The notes under the pieces: model-generated | Seen by the model: only the letters and a program-made list of their open reading frames with translations | Database searches by the model: none | Told to the model about the DNA's origin: nothing | Assembly: GCF_017377745.1 (NCBI RefSeq) | Contig: NZ_JAFVMG010000001.1 | Location: forward strand, 682,001-746,000 | Direction: 5' to 3' | Source of the DNA: Acetobacter suratthaniensis | Lineage (GTDB): Bacteria; Pseudomonadota; Alphaproteobacteria; Acetobacterales; Acetobacteraceae | Length of the DNA: 64,000 nt | Made by a program: the position numbers and the translations under genes | Shown here: one piece after another, positions 56,335-64,000 of the stretch | Layout: each line of letters opens with the position of its first letter | Position numbering within the stretch: the stretch's first letter is position 1

Positions 56335-57948
56335 ATGCGTCTTTTTTCCCGCTCCAGTGTGCTTTTGGGTAGCGCCGCATCCGCTCTTTTTTTCTCTCCT
56401 GTTTCCGCACAGGCTTCGAGCGACCCTGAAATGGTTGCTTTGCGGCGTGAAATGCAAAGCATGAGAAGCGAAATCCATCGCCTGCAGTCCCGGGTGGCCA
56501 AATACGAACAGACCAGTCCGGTGAGTGAAACCCCGCACAAGCATGTGCCGCGGCATTTGCGTGTGGCGGGGGCTGATGAACCTCAGCCGGTTTTCAATGA
56601 ACCAGCGCCTGTACATACGGGGCCACGCACCCTTGCGGAAAGCCGTGTTGCTGTACCCGAAGGCCCGGCCATGTCATGGAAAGACTTCAAGGCTGCGTCC
56701 TCCAAGGAAGAAAGCGTGCATGTTGGCGGGATCCAGATCGGTTTCCCGAACGGACGCCCGACCATTGCCTCTGATGACAAAGCCTATGCGTTTTCCATCG
56801 GCTTGTTGGCTCAGGAAGATTTTGGTGGCTTCATGGGTGTGAGCCCCTCGCGCGCTGGTGGTAATTTCAATAATTTCACCCAGAATGCCCGCCGACTGCG
56901 CCTGTATTTCTCATGGCGTTATAAGGATTGGGTCGTCAACGTGACCCCGGATTTCGGTTCAAGCACGTTTGATGGTTCAGCCAGCTTGTTTGAAGCCAAC
57001 GTCAATTACACAGGCCTGCGGCATACCACGCTGACAATCGGTTATTTCCAGCCCAGAATGGAAGAAGAAAGTGCCGAGCGTTCAGGGGCGTTTGAGTTTC
57101 TGGAGCGCCCGGCCATTGTTGACCTCGTGCGTAATATTGCTGGTGGTGTAGGCCGATTCAGTGTTGGTGGCGAACATTACGAAAAACGCTGGCTGGTTGC
57201 AGGTTATTTCACCGGCCAGAAATATGGTGATCGTAGCAAGGATAACACCATAACCGACAGCCAGACCGGTGCGGTCGTGCGTGCTGTCGGCCGTCCTTAT
57301 GTCACCAAGGATATTGATGTGTTTGCCGGGGTCGGCGCCACGGCGGCCTTTAAGGTGAATAACGGCAGCAAGGGACGTCGTTATACCGCTTCGGACAACA
57401 CGAATATTCCTTTGGGTGAAACCAGTCTGCTGACATCGGGCGTCCTGTCCAATGTTTCGCAGATATGGGCTGCCGGGCCGCAGCTTGCGCTACGTTGGAA
57501 GCGTTTCCTGCTTAAAAGTGAATACTACCATATTGGTGTGCAGCAGGGCGCATCTGTCGAGGCGCCATCGGTGCTGCGCTCTTTCGGGTTTGACGGGTGG
57601 TATGTTGCCGCAAACTATACGCTGCTTGGCAACCCGCGTGCCTATAACGAAAAAATCGGCGCGTTTACGACGCCGGGTGTGGTGTACGACTTTGATCCTG
57701 CCCACAATCACTGGGGTGCGCTTGAGCTTTCCGGTCGCTGGAGCGTAACCAACCTGCGTGATGGAGAGACAGGTAACCAGCAGACAACATGGGAAGGCGG
57801 GCTGAACTGGTACCCCAACCGTCATTTCCGTTTCATGCTGGATTATCAGCGTTTCATTATCTCTCGTGACCCCAATACAAAGGCTACCGTCAACCTGTTC
57901 GGCACGACAGGCAATGCCGTGGTCGGGCGTGTGCAGGCCGCCTTCTGA
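56335..57948 (+). CDS. OprO/OprP-like anion-selective porin
   Basis: 537 residues. A signal peptide (RLFSRSSVLLGSAASALFFSPVSAQA) is followed by a coiled-coil (about 30-60, MVALRREMQSMRSEIHRLQSRVAKYEQ) typical of this porin family, a flexible Pro-rich region, then a beta-barrel with GGFMGVSPSRAGG, FNNFTQNARRLRLYFSWRYKDW, YTGLRHTTLTIGYFQPRMEEESAERSGAFEFLERPAIVDL and YPNRHFRFMLDYQRF; it ends with Phe. OprP family channels carry phosphate or other oxyanions; next to a sulfate-binding protein the likely cargo is sulfate. It is followed by sbp after 54 bases without a terminator. Confidence 0.9.
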   Translation: MRLFSRSSVLLGSAASALFFSPVSAQASSDPEMVALRREMQSMRSEIHRLQSRVAKYEQTSPVSETPHKHVPRHLRVAGADEPQPVFNEPAPVHTGPRTLAESRVAVPEGPAMSWKDFKAASSKEESVHVGGIQIGFPNGRPTIASDDKAYAFSIGLLAQEDFGGFMGVSPSRAGGNFNNFTQNARRLRLYFSWRYKDWVVNVTPDFGSSTFDGSASLFEANVNYTGLRHTTLTIGYFQPRMEEESAERSGAFEFLERPAIVDLVRNIAGGVGRFSVGGEHYEKRWLVAGYFTGQKYGDRSKDNTITDSQTGAVVRAVGRPYVTKDIDVFAGVGATAAFKVNNGSKGRRYTASDNTNIPLGETSLLTSGVLSNVSQIWAAGPQLALRWKRFLLKSEYYHIGVQQGASVEAPSVLRSFGFDGWYVAANYTLLGNPRAYNEKIGAFTTPGVVYDFDPAHNHWGALELSGRWSVTNLRDGETGNQQTTWEGGLNWYPNRHFRFMLDYQRFIISRDPNTKATVNLFGTTGNAVVGRVQAAF

Positions 57949-58002
57949 GTTCCTGCTTTCCAAAATATTTTTTGTAAACGCATTCTCGTGGAGCATACTC
58001 CC

Positions 58003-59040
58003 ATGACACAGTTTTCTGGTATTACACGTCGTTCCGTTTTCCGTGGTGGTTTTGCGCTTGGCGCGGGGTTGGTCGCTGGCAGTCTGGTCGGGCGTCAGGC
58101 TCAGGCAGCGTCCTATTCCTTGCTGAATGTTTCCTATGATCCCACCCGTGAACTCTATGCTGATGTTGGCAAGGCATTCAGCACGCATTGGACGCAGGAG
58201 CACCCGGGCGATGTGGTGCGCGTACGCTCCTCTCATGGTGGTTCGGGTGCGCAGGCCCGTTCCGTTCTGGATGGTGCCCCGGCTGATGTCGTAACATTGG
58301 GCCTTGCCTATGATATCGACATTCTGGCGCAAAAAGGCCTGCTGGCGGCAGACTGGCAGAAGCGCCTGCCACATAACTCAACGCCCTATACCAGCACCAT
58401 CGTTTTTCTGGTGCGCAAAGGTAATCCCAAAAACATTCACGACTGGCCCGATCTGATCCGTGGCGATGTGCAGGTTATTACCCCCAACCCCAAGACTTCA
58501 GGCGGGGCGCGGTGGAATTATCTGGCGGCATGGGGCTGGGCGTTGCAGCAGCCCGGTGGCTCGGAAGCAACGGCGCGTGAATATCTGAAGTCGCTCTATG
58601 CTCATGTGCCTGTGCTCGATACCGGTGCACGTGGGGCGACCAACAGCTTCGTTCAGCGTGGATTGGGTGATGTTCTGCTGGCATGGGAAAACGAAGCCCT
58701 GCTGGCAACGCGCGAACTGGGGCCGGACAAGTTCGATATTGTCGTTCCCCCCAAAACCATTCTGACTGAACCCCCTGTGGCCGTTGTGGACAAAAATGCT
58801 CAGGCGCATGGGACAACAGATGTGGCGCGCGCGTATCTGGACTTCCTGTTCTCTCCTGAGGGGCAGCATATCGGGGCTCGCCATTACTTCCGGCCTGTGG
58901 ATCCGGCGGTTAAGGCAGAAACGGCTGCGTCTTTCCCGCATACGGACACGTTCGATATTGCCAGCCTTGGTGGATGGCAGAGTGTCCAGAAAAAACATTT
59001 TGCCGATGGCGGTATCTTCGATCAGATTTACGCCAAATAA
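58003..59040 (+). CDS. sbp: Periplasmic sulfate-binding protein of an ABC transporter
   Basis: 345 residues from the ATG at 58003 with TGGAG upstream; a GTG five codons before is in frame. A Tat-type signal (TRRSVFRGGFALGAGLVAGSLVG, twin Arg at the start) leads into LLNVSYDPTRELY, SHGGSGAQARSVLDG, DVVTLGLAYDIDILA, NSTPYTSTIVFLVRKGNPKNIHDWPDL, VITPNPKTSGGARWNYLAAWGW and GDVLLAWENEALLA, all hallmarks of Sbp/CysP. The ABC permeases and ATPase are not in the window. A terminator follows, so it is an orphan binding protein with the porin. Confidence 0.94.
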   Translation: MTQFSGITRRSVFRGGFALGAGLVAGSLVGRQAQAASYSLLNVSYDPTRELYADVGKAFSTHWTQEHPGDVVRVRSSHGGSGAQARSVLDGAPADVVTLGLAYDIDILAQKGLLAADWQKRLPHNSTPYTSTIVFLVRKGNPKNIHDWPDLIRGDVQVITPNPKTSGGARWNYLAAWGWALQQPGGSEATAREYLKSLYAHVPVLDTGARGATNSFVQRGLGDVLLAWENEALLATRELGPDKFDIVVPPKTILTEPPVAVVDKNAQAHGTTDVARAYLDFLFSPEGQHIGARHYFRPVDPAVKAETAASFPHTDTFDIASLGGWQSVQKKHFADGGIFDQIYAK

Positions 59041-59058
59041 TCGCCCCTGATGGCGTGC

Positions 59059-59095
59059 AGGCCGGGTAGCCCATGAGGCTCCCGGCCTTTTTTTT
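59059..59095 (+). terminator. Terminator of the porin-sbp transcript
   Basis: AGGCCGGG and CCCGGCCT pair around a 14-base loop and are followed by eight T residues, 20 bases after the sbp stop. It also separates the convergent aminotransferase gene. Confidence 0.85.
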
Positions 59096-59098
59096 ATG

Positions 59099-60436
59099 TT
59101 ACGCGTTCAGGTGGCTCAGGCACTGATCGAGTGCGCCTACCAGCCAGTCTATGTCATGATTTTGGAAAGCCAGCGGCGGGCGTAGTTTGAGAATATTGCC
59201 GTATGGCCCGGCCACGGATGTCAGCACGTGCGCATTGCGCAGGGCTTCGATCAGATCTAAAGCCAGCGCGCGGGCAGGTTCTTTTGTCTGGCGGTTGGTT
59301 ACCAGTTCCAGCCCGATAAACAGACCGGCCCCGCGTACATCTCCAATACAAGAGTGTCTGCTCTGCAGGGCGCGGAGTTCAGATAGGAGCCTTTGACCGA
59401 CATTTCGGCTATGTTCGAGAAGGTTTTCATCATGGATCACATTCAGCACGGCCTGTGCAGCAGCAATGGAAACCGGATTGCCGCCGAATGTATTGAAATA
59501 TGGTGTGCTTGCGCTAAAGGAGGCCAGCACTGAGGCTTTGGCCATCAGGCCGGAAACCGGCATGCCATTGCCCATGGGTTTTCCGGTTGTGACAATATCG
59601 GGCACAAGACCGTGTCGGCCAAAGCCCCAGAAGGATTCACCTGTTCTGGCAAAACCCGGTTGCACTTCATCAGCGATAAAAACGCCGCCATTGCTGTGGA
59701 CTGTCTGTAGCGCGGCCTGCAAAAAACCGGGCTTTCCCGGCAGAACCCCATCAGATGAAAAAATACTATCCGCAAGAAACCCGGCAAATTTCACGCCTTT
59801 AGAGGCCATATCGTCAATACAGGCCTGAATGCGTGCGGCAAACCATGCGCCTGTATCGGGTTCATCAACCCGATAAGCATCCGGCGCAGGCACCAGCCAT
59901 GTTGTGGCATCTACAGGCTGCGCTCCCCCCAATGCAGGTGAGGCGCCCGATGTCAGGGCGCTGGTGCCATGATAGGCTTCCCGTGTGACGATAAGGCCGG
60001 TTCCCCCCGTATGGGCGCGGGCGATCCGAATGGCCAGATCATTGGCTTCGGAGCCAGTGCACATATACATGACGCGGTCTATCTGCTCTGGCATGGTGGC
60101 CAGAATAGCATCGGAATAATCCAGAATACGCTCATGCAGATAGCGGGTATGGGTGTTGAGCGCCTGCATCTGGTCGTGCACGGCTGCGACTACCGCAGGG
60201 TGGCAATGCCCGAGACTGGCAACGTTATTGTAAACATCGAGATATTGTGTGCCATCGGCATCCCACAGATATTGCCCCTGCCCCCGCACCAGATGAACCG
60301 GGGTGCGGTAGAACAGTCGGTAAGCATCCCCCAGAACTGAACGCCGGTTGATCAGGCCTCGTGTTTTGTCATCCAGTGAGGCCGCATTATCCGGCTGAAA
60401 ACTGTTGGTATCCATGATGGTGGAACGCGGAATCAT
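59099..60436 (-). CDS. Class III aminotransferase-fold PLP enzyme, possibly a phospho-lyase
   Basis: 445 residues from the ATG at 60436 (AAAGGA upstream). PLP enzyme motifs: VYNNVASLGHCHPAVV, YMCTGSEANDLAIRIARAHTG, ADEVQPGFARTGESFWGFGRHGLVPDIVTTGKPMGNGMP, with the Schiff-base Lys in TTGKPMGNG. The overall string resembles the AGXT2L1/AGXT2L2 branch, whose members are O-phosphoethanolamine and 5-phosphohydroxylysine phospho-lyases, not true transaminases; a 4-aminobutyrate-like transaminase is the alternative. It is divergent from an APH-type kinase, which fits a kinase-then-lyase route. Confidence 0.82.
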   Translation of the reverse strand: MIPRSTIMDTNSFQPDNAASLDDKTRGLINRRSVLGDAYRLFYRTPVHLVRGQGQYLWDADGTQYLDVYNNVASLGHCHPAVVAAVHDQMQALNTHTRYLHERILDYSDAILATMPEQIDRVMYMCTGSEANDLAIRIARAHTGGTGLIVTREAYHGTSALTSGASPALGGAQPVDATTWLVPAPDAYRVDEPDTGAWFAARIQACIDDMASKGVKFAGFLADSIFSSDGVLPGKPGFLQAALQTVHSNGGVFIADEVQPGFARTGESFWGFGRHGLVPDIVTTGKPMGNGMPVSGLMAKASVLASFSASTPYFNTFGGNPVSIAAAQAVLNVIHDENLLEHSRNVGQRLLSELRALQSRHSCIGDVRGAGLFIGLELVTNRQTKEPARALALDLIEALRNAHVLTSVAGPYGNILKLRPPLAFQNHDIDWLVGALDQCLSHLNA

Positions 60437-60627
60437 GGGAAGTTTTTCCTTTTGTGCCAGAGAGAGGCAGCAGGAGTATCTAGGCAGGTTACCGATTTTT
60501 GTTTTTTAACCGGAATAACTTTCCTTGTCACGGGCGTATACCCTAGCCTACTGTGCTGAAAAGACCGGCAAGAGCAAATGATTTTGTTCGTGCTTCAAAT
60601 CATGAGACAGGGAGCCCGTGGGGCATC

Positions 60628-61638
60628 ATGGCCTCTTTGCATGCAGACCCGTTGGATGATAGCAGCCTGACGCATATGGCCCATCAGGCTATGGCGCGTT
60701 ACCCGTTGTGTTTCGGGGCGCAGATTACCTTGGTGACACGTTCTGAAAACGCTACATTTCGTGTAGAAACCGCGACACAGCGTTATGCGCTGCGTATTCA
60801 TCGTCCCGGTTATCATGCGCTTGTGGATATTGAAAGTGAACTGGCCTGGCTGGAAGCCTTGCAGCGCGATACCGATATTCCTGTGCCTCAGCCCGTGATG
60901 GATTGCGAGGGGCATCGGGTGCTGACGCTGCCTGCCCCTGATGGTAGCCAGAGACACGCTGTGCTTTTCCATTGGCTTGAAGGGGAAACCCCGACCGCCT
61001 GCGTTGATCCGCTTTCGTTTCGGCAGTTGGGGGCGCTCACGGCCCGGTTGCATCAGCATAGTCGTGACTGGTCTCGGCCAGAGCCGTTCAGGCGGCTCGT
61101 ATGGGATCATGAAACCATGGTGGGGCCGGCAGGGCATTGGGGGAACTGGCAGGAGACCCCCGGCCTGTCGGCTGCTGACAGGCATATTATTGCTCAGGCC
61201 ATGCAGCAGGCTGGGCAGGAGCTGGCAGCTTACGGCATGGCGGGGGAACGATATGGCCTGATCCATTCAGACCTGCGTCTGACAAACCTGATCCTGCACC
61301 CATCCGGCACGCGGATCATTGATTTTGATGATTGTGGCTTAGGTTGGTACATGCACGATCTGGCAGCGGCTATCAGTTTTGAAGAACATCATCCCGCTGC
61401 TTCGGCATGGGTGGAACACTGGCTTGATGGTTATGAACGGATTGCCCCGCTGTCGGAAGAGGATCGCGGCATCCTCCCCGCCCTTTTCGTGCAGCGGCGC
61501 ACGCAGCTGACAGCTTGGGTAGGCTCTCATGCGCAAACGGATATGGTGCGCAGTCTGGGGAGCGGTTGGCTGGCGCATACAGTACGCCTGTGCCGTTGTT
61601 ATCTGGATGGAAAAAGCTGGCCCATAGGCGTGAGTTAA
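60628..61638 (+). CDS. APH-family small-molecule kinase (amino-alcohol kinase candidate)
   Basis: 336 residues from the ATG at 60628 (MASLHADPLDD); an in-frame GTG at 60553 would add 25 residues. The kinase loop is visible as LIHSDLRLTNLILH and the metal-binding Asp in IIDFDDCGLGWYMHDLAAAI, with the Lys/nucleotide region ALRIHRPGYHALVDIESELAWLEAL. Its fold group includes homoserine kinase, choline/ethanolamine kinase and hydroxylysine kinase. Placement opposite a class III phospho-lyase-like gene suggests phosphorylation of an amino alcohol followed by elimination; the substrate is unproven. Confidence 0.8.
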   Translation: MASLHADPLDDSSLTHMAHQAMARYPLCFGAQITLVTRSENATFRVETATQRYALRIHRPGYHALVDIESELAWLEALQRDTDIPVPQPVMDCEGHRVLTLPAPDGSQRHAVLFHWLEGETPTACVDPLSFRQLGALTARLHQHSRDWSRPEPFRRLVWDHETMVGPAGHWGNWQETPGLSAADRHIIAQAMQQAGQELAAYGMAGERYGLIHSDLRLTNLILHPSGTRIIDFDDCGLGWYMHDLAAAISFEEHHPAASAWVEHWLDGYERIAPLSEEDRGILPALFVQRRTQLTAWVGSHAQTDMVRSLGSGWLAHTVRLCRCYLDGKSWPIGVS

Positions 61639-61690
61639 CGCCCTGCGCTATGGGGCCTGTCAACACGGATTCAGTTATGTTGGAGAGGCA

Positions 61691-61927
61691 TTATTGCTTG
61701 TTACGGTAATAAATGCCTGTGTTATCGCATCTGTAAATGGTCTGGGCGGAAGAAAAGAAACCTTCTTTGGGTTTTTCACCGATTACCCGGCAATGGGCCT
61801 GCTCTATGAATTGATCCCATTGCTGGTTCTTATAATTATCCAGCAGAATTTCAGCGCCCCACATTCCCAACCCGACCACAATCAGGGCAGCCAGGATAAT
61901 GCACACAGTCTTTATGTGCCTGAACAT
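61691..61927 (-). CDS. Small membrane-anchored hypothetical protein
   Basis: 78 residues with AAGGA seven bases before the ATG, which argues for a real gene. Residues about 5-25 form one hydrophobic helix (signal anchor); the following ~50 residues lie outside, with two Cys (AHCRVIGEKP and IYRCDNTGIYYR) that could form a disulfide. I do not recognise a family or function. Divergent from pntAA across the 396-base spacer. Confidence 0.6.
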   Translation of the reverse strand: MFRHIKTVCIILAALIVVGLGMWGAEILLDNYKNQQWDQFIEQAHCRVIGEKPKEGFFSSAQTIYRCDNTGIYYRNKQ

Positions 61928-62323
61928 GGTTTATTCCTTAAAGAACGGTTTTTTTAGCGGCAGCGTTTTTCTTGGGATTCTTTGTAGTCTACAGCTTTGT
62001 ATGACTCTGGCACTGTCCCGTAGGCCACGCAAGGGCGATGAGGCAGGTTCTGCATAACGTCATGTCACAATATTGAGCGGTGGGGCCTGCCATAAAACTG
62101 TAACCCCTTACGTGTGATAATGACCCTTGGGTTTGTAGCAGAGCAACCGGCTGCAACCGTATTCGTTGATTTATATCAAGGTCGGCCTGCCGATATTTTG
62201 CCAGTGTCTGGCAGCGCCCGGGCGACAGGGTGATCAGTAAAGTGTGGCCTGCAATAAAAGAAAAAAACCTGTCGTATGGCATGGCCCACTGCGTCTTGAT
62301 GTATTTGCTACAGGAAAACCGTC
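61928..62323. other. Spacer between the small membrane gene and pntAA (396 bases)
   Basis: No convincing gene is found. It carries the FNR-type box (62166-62179), a TGCCAG-TGT-CTGGCA inverted repeat at 62199-62213 and a GATATT at 62192-62197 that could be a -10 element. The promoter of the divergent small gene must also lie at its left end. Confidence 0.6.
62166..62179. promoter_or_regulatory. FNR/ANR-type binding site upstream of pntAA
   Basis: TTGATTTATATCAA is a perfect match to the FNR consensus TTGAT-N4-ATCAA and to the broader Crp/Fnr-family TTGA-N6-TCAA. Its centre lies about 151 bases before the pntAA ATG. Depending on the true start site it could activate or repress; the exact position relative to the promoter is not settled by sequence alone. 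Confidence 0.65.
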
Positions 62324-63511
62324 ATGGGTATAAAAGTCGCCGTTATCAAGGAAAGCGGAGCGCAGGAACGTCGTGTTGCCCTTGTGCCCTCTGTTGTCCC
62401 GCGCATTGCCAAGCTGGGATGCGACCTGCTGCTTGAGGCTGGCGCGGGAGAGGCTTCTTCCTACCCTGATGCCAGTTATCAGAATGTGACGATCCAGCCC
62501 GATCGGGCGGCTATGCTGAATGCCGCGGATATCGTTCTGGCGGTTGAACCGCCAGCGCTTGATGTCGTGCGCGCCATGAAGCCCGGCGCTATTCTGGTAT
62601 CGTTCCTGTACGGTCGGAATAATGTCGAACTGACCAAGACGCTGCGTGACGGAAAAATTACGACCTTTGCCATGGAGCAGGTGCCCCGTATCAGCCGCGC
62701 ACAGGCTATGGATGCGCTCTCCAGTCAGGCGACGCTTGCCGGATATTACGCCGTGCTTCTTGGTTCGGTCAGTATGCCCAAGATCCTGCCCATGATGACA
62801 ACGGCCGTGGGCTCCCTGCGTGCTGCACAGGTTCTGGTTATGGGGCTGGGTGTGGCCGGGTTGCAGGCCTTGGCAACCGCCCGCCGGTTGGGGGCCATAA
62901 CCGAAGGGTATGATGTACGCCCCGAAACGCGTGATGAGGCCCGCTCCCTCGGTGCGAAATTTGTCGATACCGGCGTGGATGCCACCGGTCAGGGAGGCTA
63001 TGCCCGTGAACTGACGGCGGAAGAAAAAGCCAAGGTGCGTGCAGTACTGACCGAGCACATCGCCAAGGCGGACCTGATTGTGACCACTGCGGCGGTTCCC
63101 GGTCGCAAGGCGCCCCGTCTGATTGATGCCGAGCAGATTGCAGGCATGAAACCCGGCGCCGTTATTGTTGATATGGGTGCCGAAGGCGGCGGTAACTGCG
63201 AAGGCACAAAACCGGGAGAAACAGTCAGGGTTGGCCCGACGACACTGATCGGCCCACTTAACCTGCCCTCTCGGCTGGCGGAGCAGGCCAGCGAGCTTTA
63301 CTCCAAAAACATTCTCAACCTGCTCGAACAGATCATAAAAGACGGCAAGGTTACGCTGGACATGACGGATGAGGTCATTGCCAAGACACTGGCCACCCAT
63401 GATGGCGCGATTACGGCCGATGCCGTGCGCGAGGCTGTTGAAGGTGTGCCTGCGGGTCAGGCGTCCACACCCACTGCCCCACCATCCGCCAGCCCGACCG
63501 CGAAAGGATAA
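62324..63511 (+). CDS. pntAA: NAD(P) transhydrogenase, alpha subunit part 1 (NAD-binding)
   Basis: 395 residues. Domain I of the proton-translocating transhydrogenase: MGIKVAVIKESGAQERRVALVP at the start, then the Rossmann segment VMGLGVAGLQALATARRLGAITEGYDVR and the mobile RQD loop region MEQVPRISRAQAMDALSSQATLAGY. The C terminus is Pro/Ala-rich linker. In three-subunit enzymes this soluble part binds NAD(H) and delivers hydride to NADP through PntB. It begins pntAA-AB-B, with 6 bases before pntAB. Confidence 0.95.
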   Translation: MGIKVAVIKESGAQERRVALVPSVVPRIAKLGCDLLLEAGAGEASSYPDASYQNVTIQPDRAAMLNAADIVLAVEPPALDVVRAMKPGAILVSFLYGRNNVELTKTLRDGKITTFAMEQVPRISRAQAMDALSSQATLAGYYAVLLGSVSMPKILPMMTTAVGSLRAAQVLVMGLGVAGLQALATARRLGAITEGYDVRPETRDEARSLGAKFVDTGVDATGQGGYARELTAEEKAKVRAVLTEHIAKADLIVTTAAVPGRKAPRLIDAEQIAGMKPGAVIVDMGAEGGGNCEGTKPGETVRVGPTTLIGPLNLPSRLAEQASELYSKNILNLLEQIIKDGKVTLDMTDEVIAKTLATHDGAITADAVREAVEGVPAGQASTPTAPPSASPTAKG

Positions 63512-63517
63512 CCCGCC

Positions 63518-63847
63518 ATGATTACGTCCATGACGTTCATCATCGCTCTCTATATCTTTGTACTGGCCGGTTTTACCGGTTATATCGTGATCAGCCGGGT
63601 GCCTTCCATCCTGCATACACCGTTGATGTCAGGCTCCAACTTTATCCATGGTATTGTTGTGGTTGGTGCGCTGAGCGTGCTGTTTTCCGCGACAAACATT
63701 GCCGAGCAGGTCATCGGTTTTTTCGGCGTGCTGCTCGGCGCAGGCAATGTCATGGGGGGGTATGTCGTAACCGATCGCATGCTGGCCATGTTCCGCCCAA
63801 GCGCCAAACCCGCCGCCACTTCGGATGAAAAGAAGGCCCAGTCATGA
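63518..63847 (+). CDS. pntAB: NAD(P) transhydrogenase, alpha subunit part 2 (membrane)
   Basis: 109 residues. About three hydrophobic helices (residues 3-23, 45-66, 70-90) with the family sequences FVLAGFTGYIVISRVPSILHTPLMSGSNFIHGIVVVGA (key part HTPLMSGSN) and VIGFFGVLLGAGNVMGGYVVTDRML. It is the membrane part of the alpha subunit and couples proton passage. The TGA overlaps the pntB ATG (ATGA). Confidence 0.95.
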   Translation: MITSMTFIIALYIFVLAGFTGYIVISRVPSILHTPLMSGSNFIHGIVVVGALSVLFSATNIAEQVIGFFGVLLGAGNVMGGYVVTDRMLAMFRPSAKPAATSDEKKAQS

Positions 63848-64000
63848 GTGCGATCGAGTATATCGTTGGCCTGAGCGGCCTTGTTGCCTCTGCGCTGTTT
63901 ATTTACGGCCTTAAGGATATGTCATCTCCCACTACGGCGGTGCGCGGCATCGTGGCGGCGGGCTGGGGTATGGTGTGTGTGGTTGCGGTCTGTTTCCTTG
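63844..64000 (+). CDS. pntB: NAD(P) transhydrogenase subunit beta (5' part, cut by window edge)
   Basis: The frame opens at the ATG at 63844 and continues to the window edge (52 codons: MSAIEYIVGLSGLVASALFIYGLKDMSSPTTAVRG). The hydrophobic helix and the SSPTTAVRG loop match PntB N termini. The remainder of the membrane region and the NADP-binding domain III lie beyond 64000. Confidence 0.9.
   Translation, partial: MSAIEYIVGLSGLVASALFIYGLKDMSSPTTAVRGIVAAGWGMVCVVAVCFL

Noticed and set aside
62234-63616. 460-codon minus-strand frame
   Set aside because: Antisense to pntAA; Gly/His/Arg-rich composition without recognisable domains.

Overview
The window is a stretch of core chromosome from an alphaproteobacterium, most likely an acetic acid bacterium (Acetobacteraceae, Acetobacter-like). 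This rests on the protein sequences, a moderately high G+C content, the ppiD-trpEGDC-moaC and rpsT/dnaA-mutM-ubiE-coaBC-dut neighbourhoods, a PhyR-NepR-EcfG stress module, OprP/BBP2-type porins and a three-subunit proton-translocating transhydrogenase. I see no insertion sequence, prophage, CRISPR array or rRNA. There is one tRNA (Cys).

Layout. 1-7442 (minus): ppiD, trpE, trpG, trpD, trpC and moaC, tightly packed and partly translationally coupled, followed by the start of pdhA, cut by the window edge. 7679-11374 (plus): tpiA, secG, pyrG, kdsA, ending at a bidirectional terminator. 11456-18464 (minus): rpsT, dnaA, dnaN, recF and gyrB, the classical replication-initiation cluster; no oriC with DnaA boxes is visible. 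18589-25105: mutM, divergent from ubiE-coaBC-dut and a NitT/TauT-like ABC transporter with a double-length permease. 25138-29399 (minus): msrA, valS and a Pcm-like methyltransferase. 29548-29621: tRNA-Cys with promoter and terminator. 29816-34396: an aldehyde dehydrogenase divergent from an AraC-type regulator, then an SDR divergent from a GNAT-like protein. 34430-41888 (minus): nrdR-nusB-thiL, then cydD-cydC-recQ. 41979-46185: a general stress response locus with phyR divergent from two EcfG-like sigma factors, nepR and a HisKA_2-type histidine kinase. 46246-48051: uup (ABC-F).

48171-59095 is the more accessory-looking part. It holds a BBP2 porin divergent from a LysR regulator, with repeated octamers between them; a grxB-dppD-dppF operon with no permease; an AT-rich spacer; and a GGDEF-EAL protein with a degenerate GGDEF and an intact EAL motif. 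It ends with an OprP-like porin plus a Tat-exported sulfate-binding protein. This last pair is preceded by a 24-codon ORF ending in Met-Cys-Cys-Arg-stop and a row of hairpins, which looks like a cysteine-sensing attenuator and is the most interesting candidate for an undescribed regulatory element here. 59099-61638 holds a class III aminotransferase-fold enzyme divergent from an APH-type kinase, an arrangement that suggests amino-alcohol catabolism through a phospho-intermediate. The window ends in pntAA-pntAB-pntB (the last cut by the edge), with a perfect FNR-type box upstream.

How they work together: most genes are housekeeping (tryptophan synthesis, replication, nucleotide and coenzyme A synthesis, translation). 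The regulatory interest lies in the intergenic regions of the right half, where porin, sulfate-uptake and transhydrogenase genes each carry distinct cis-elements.
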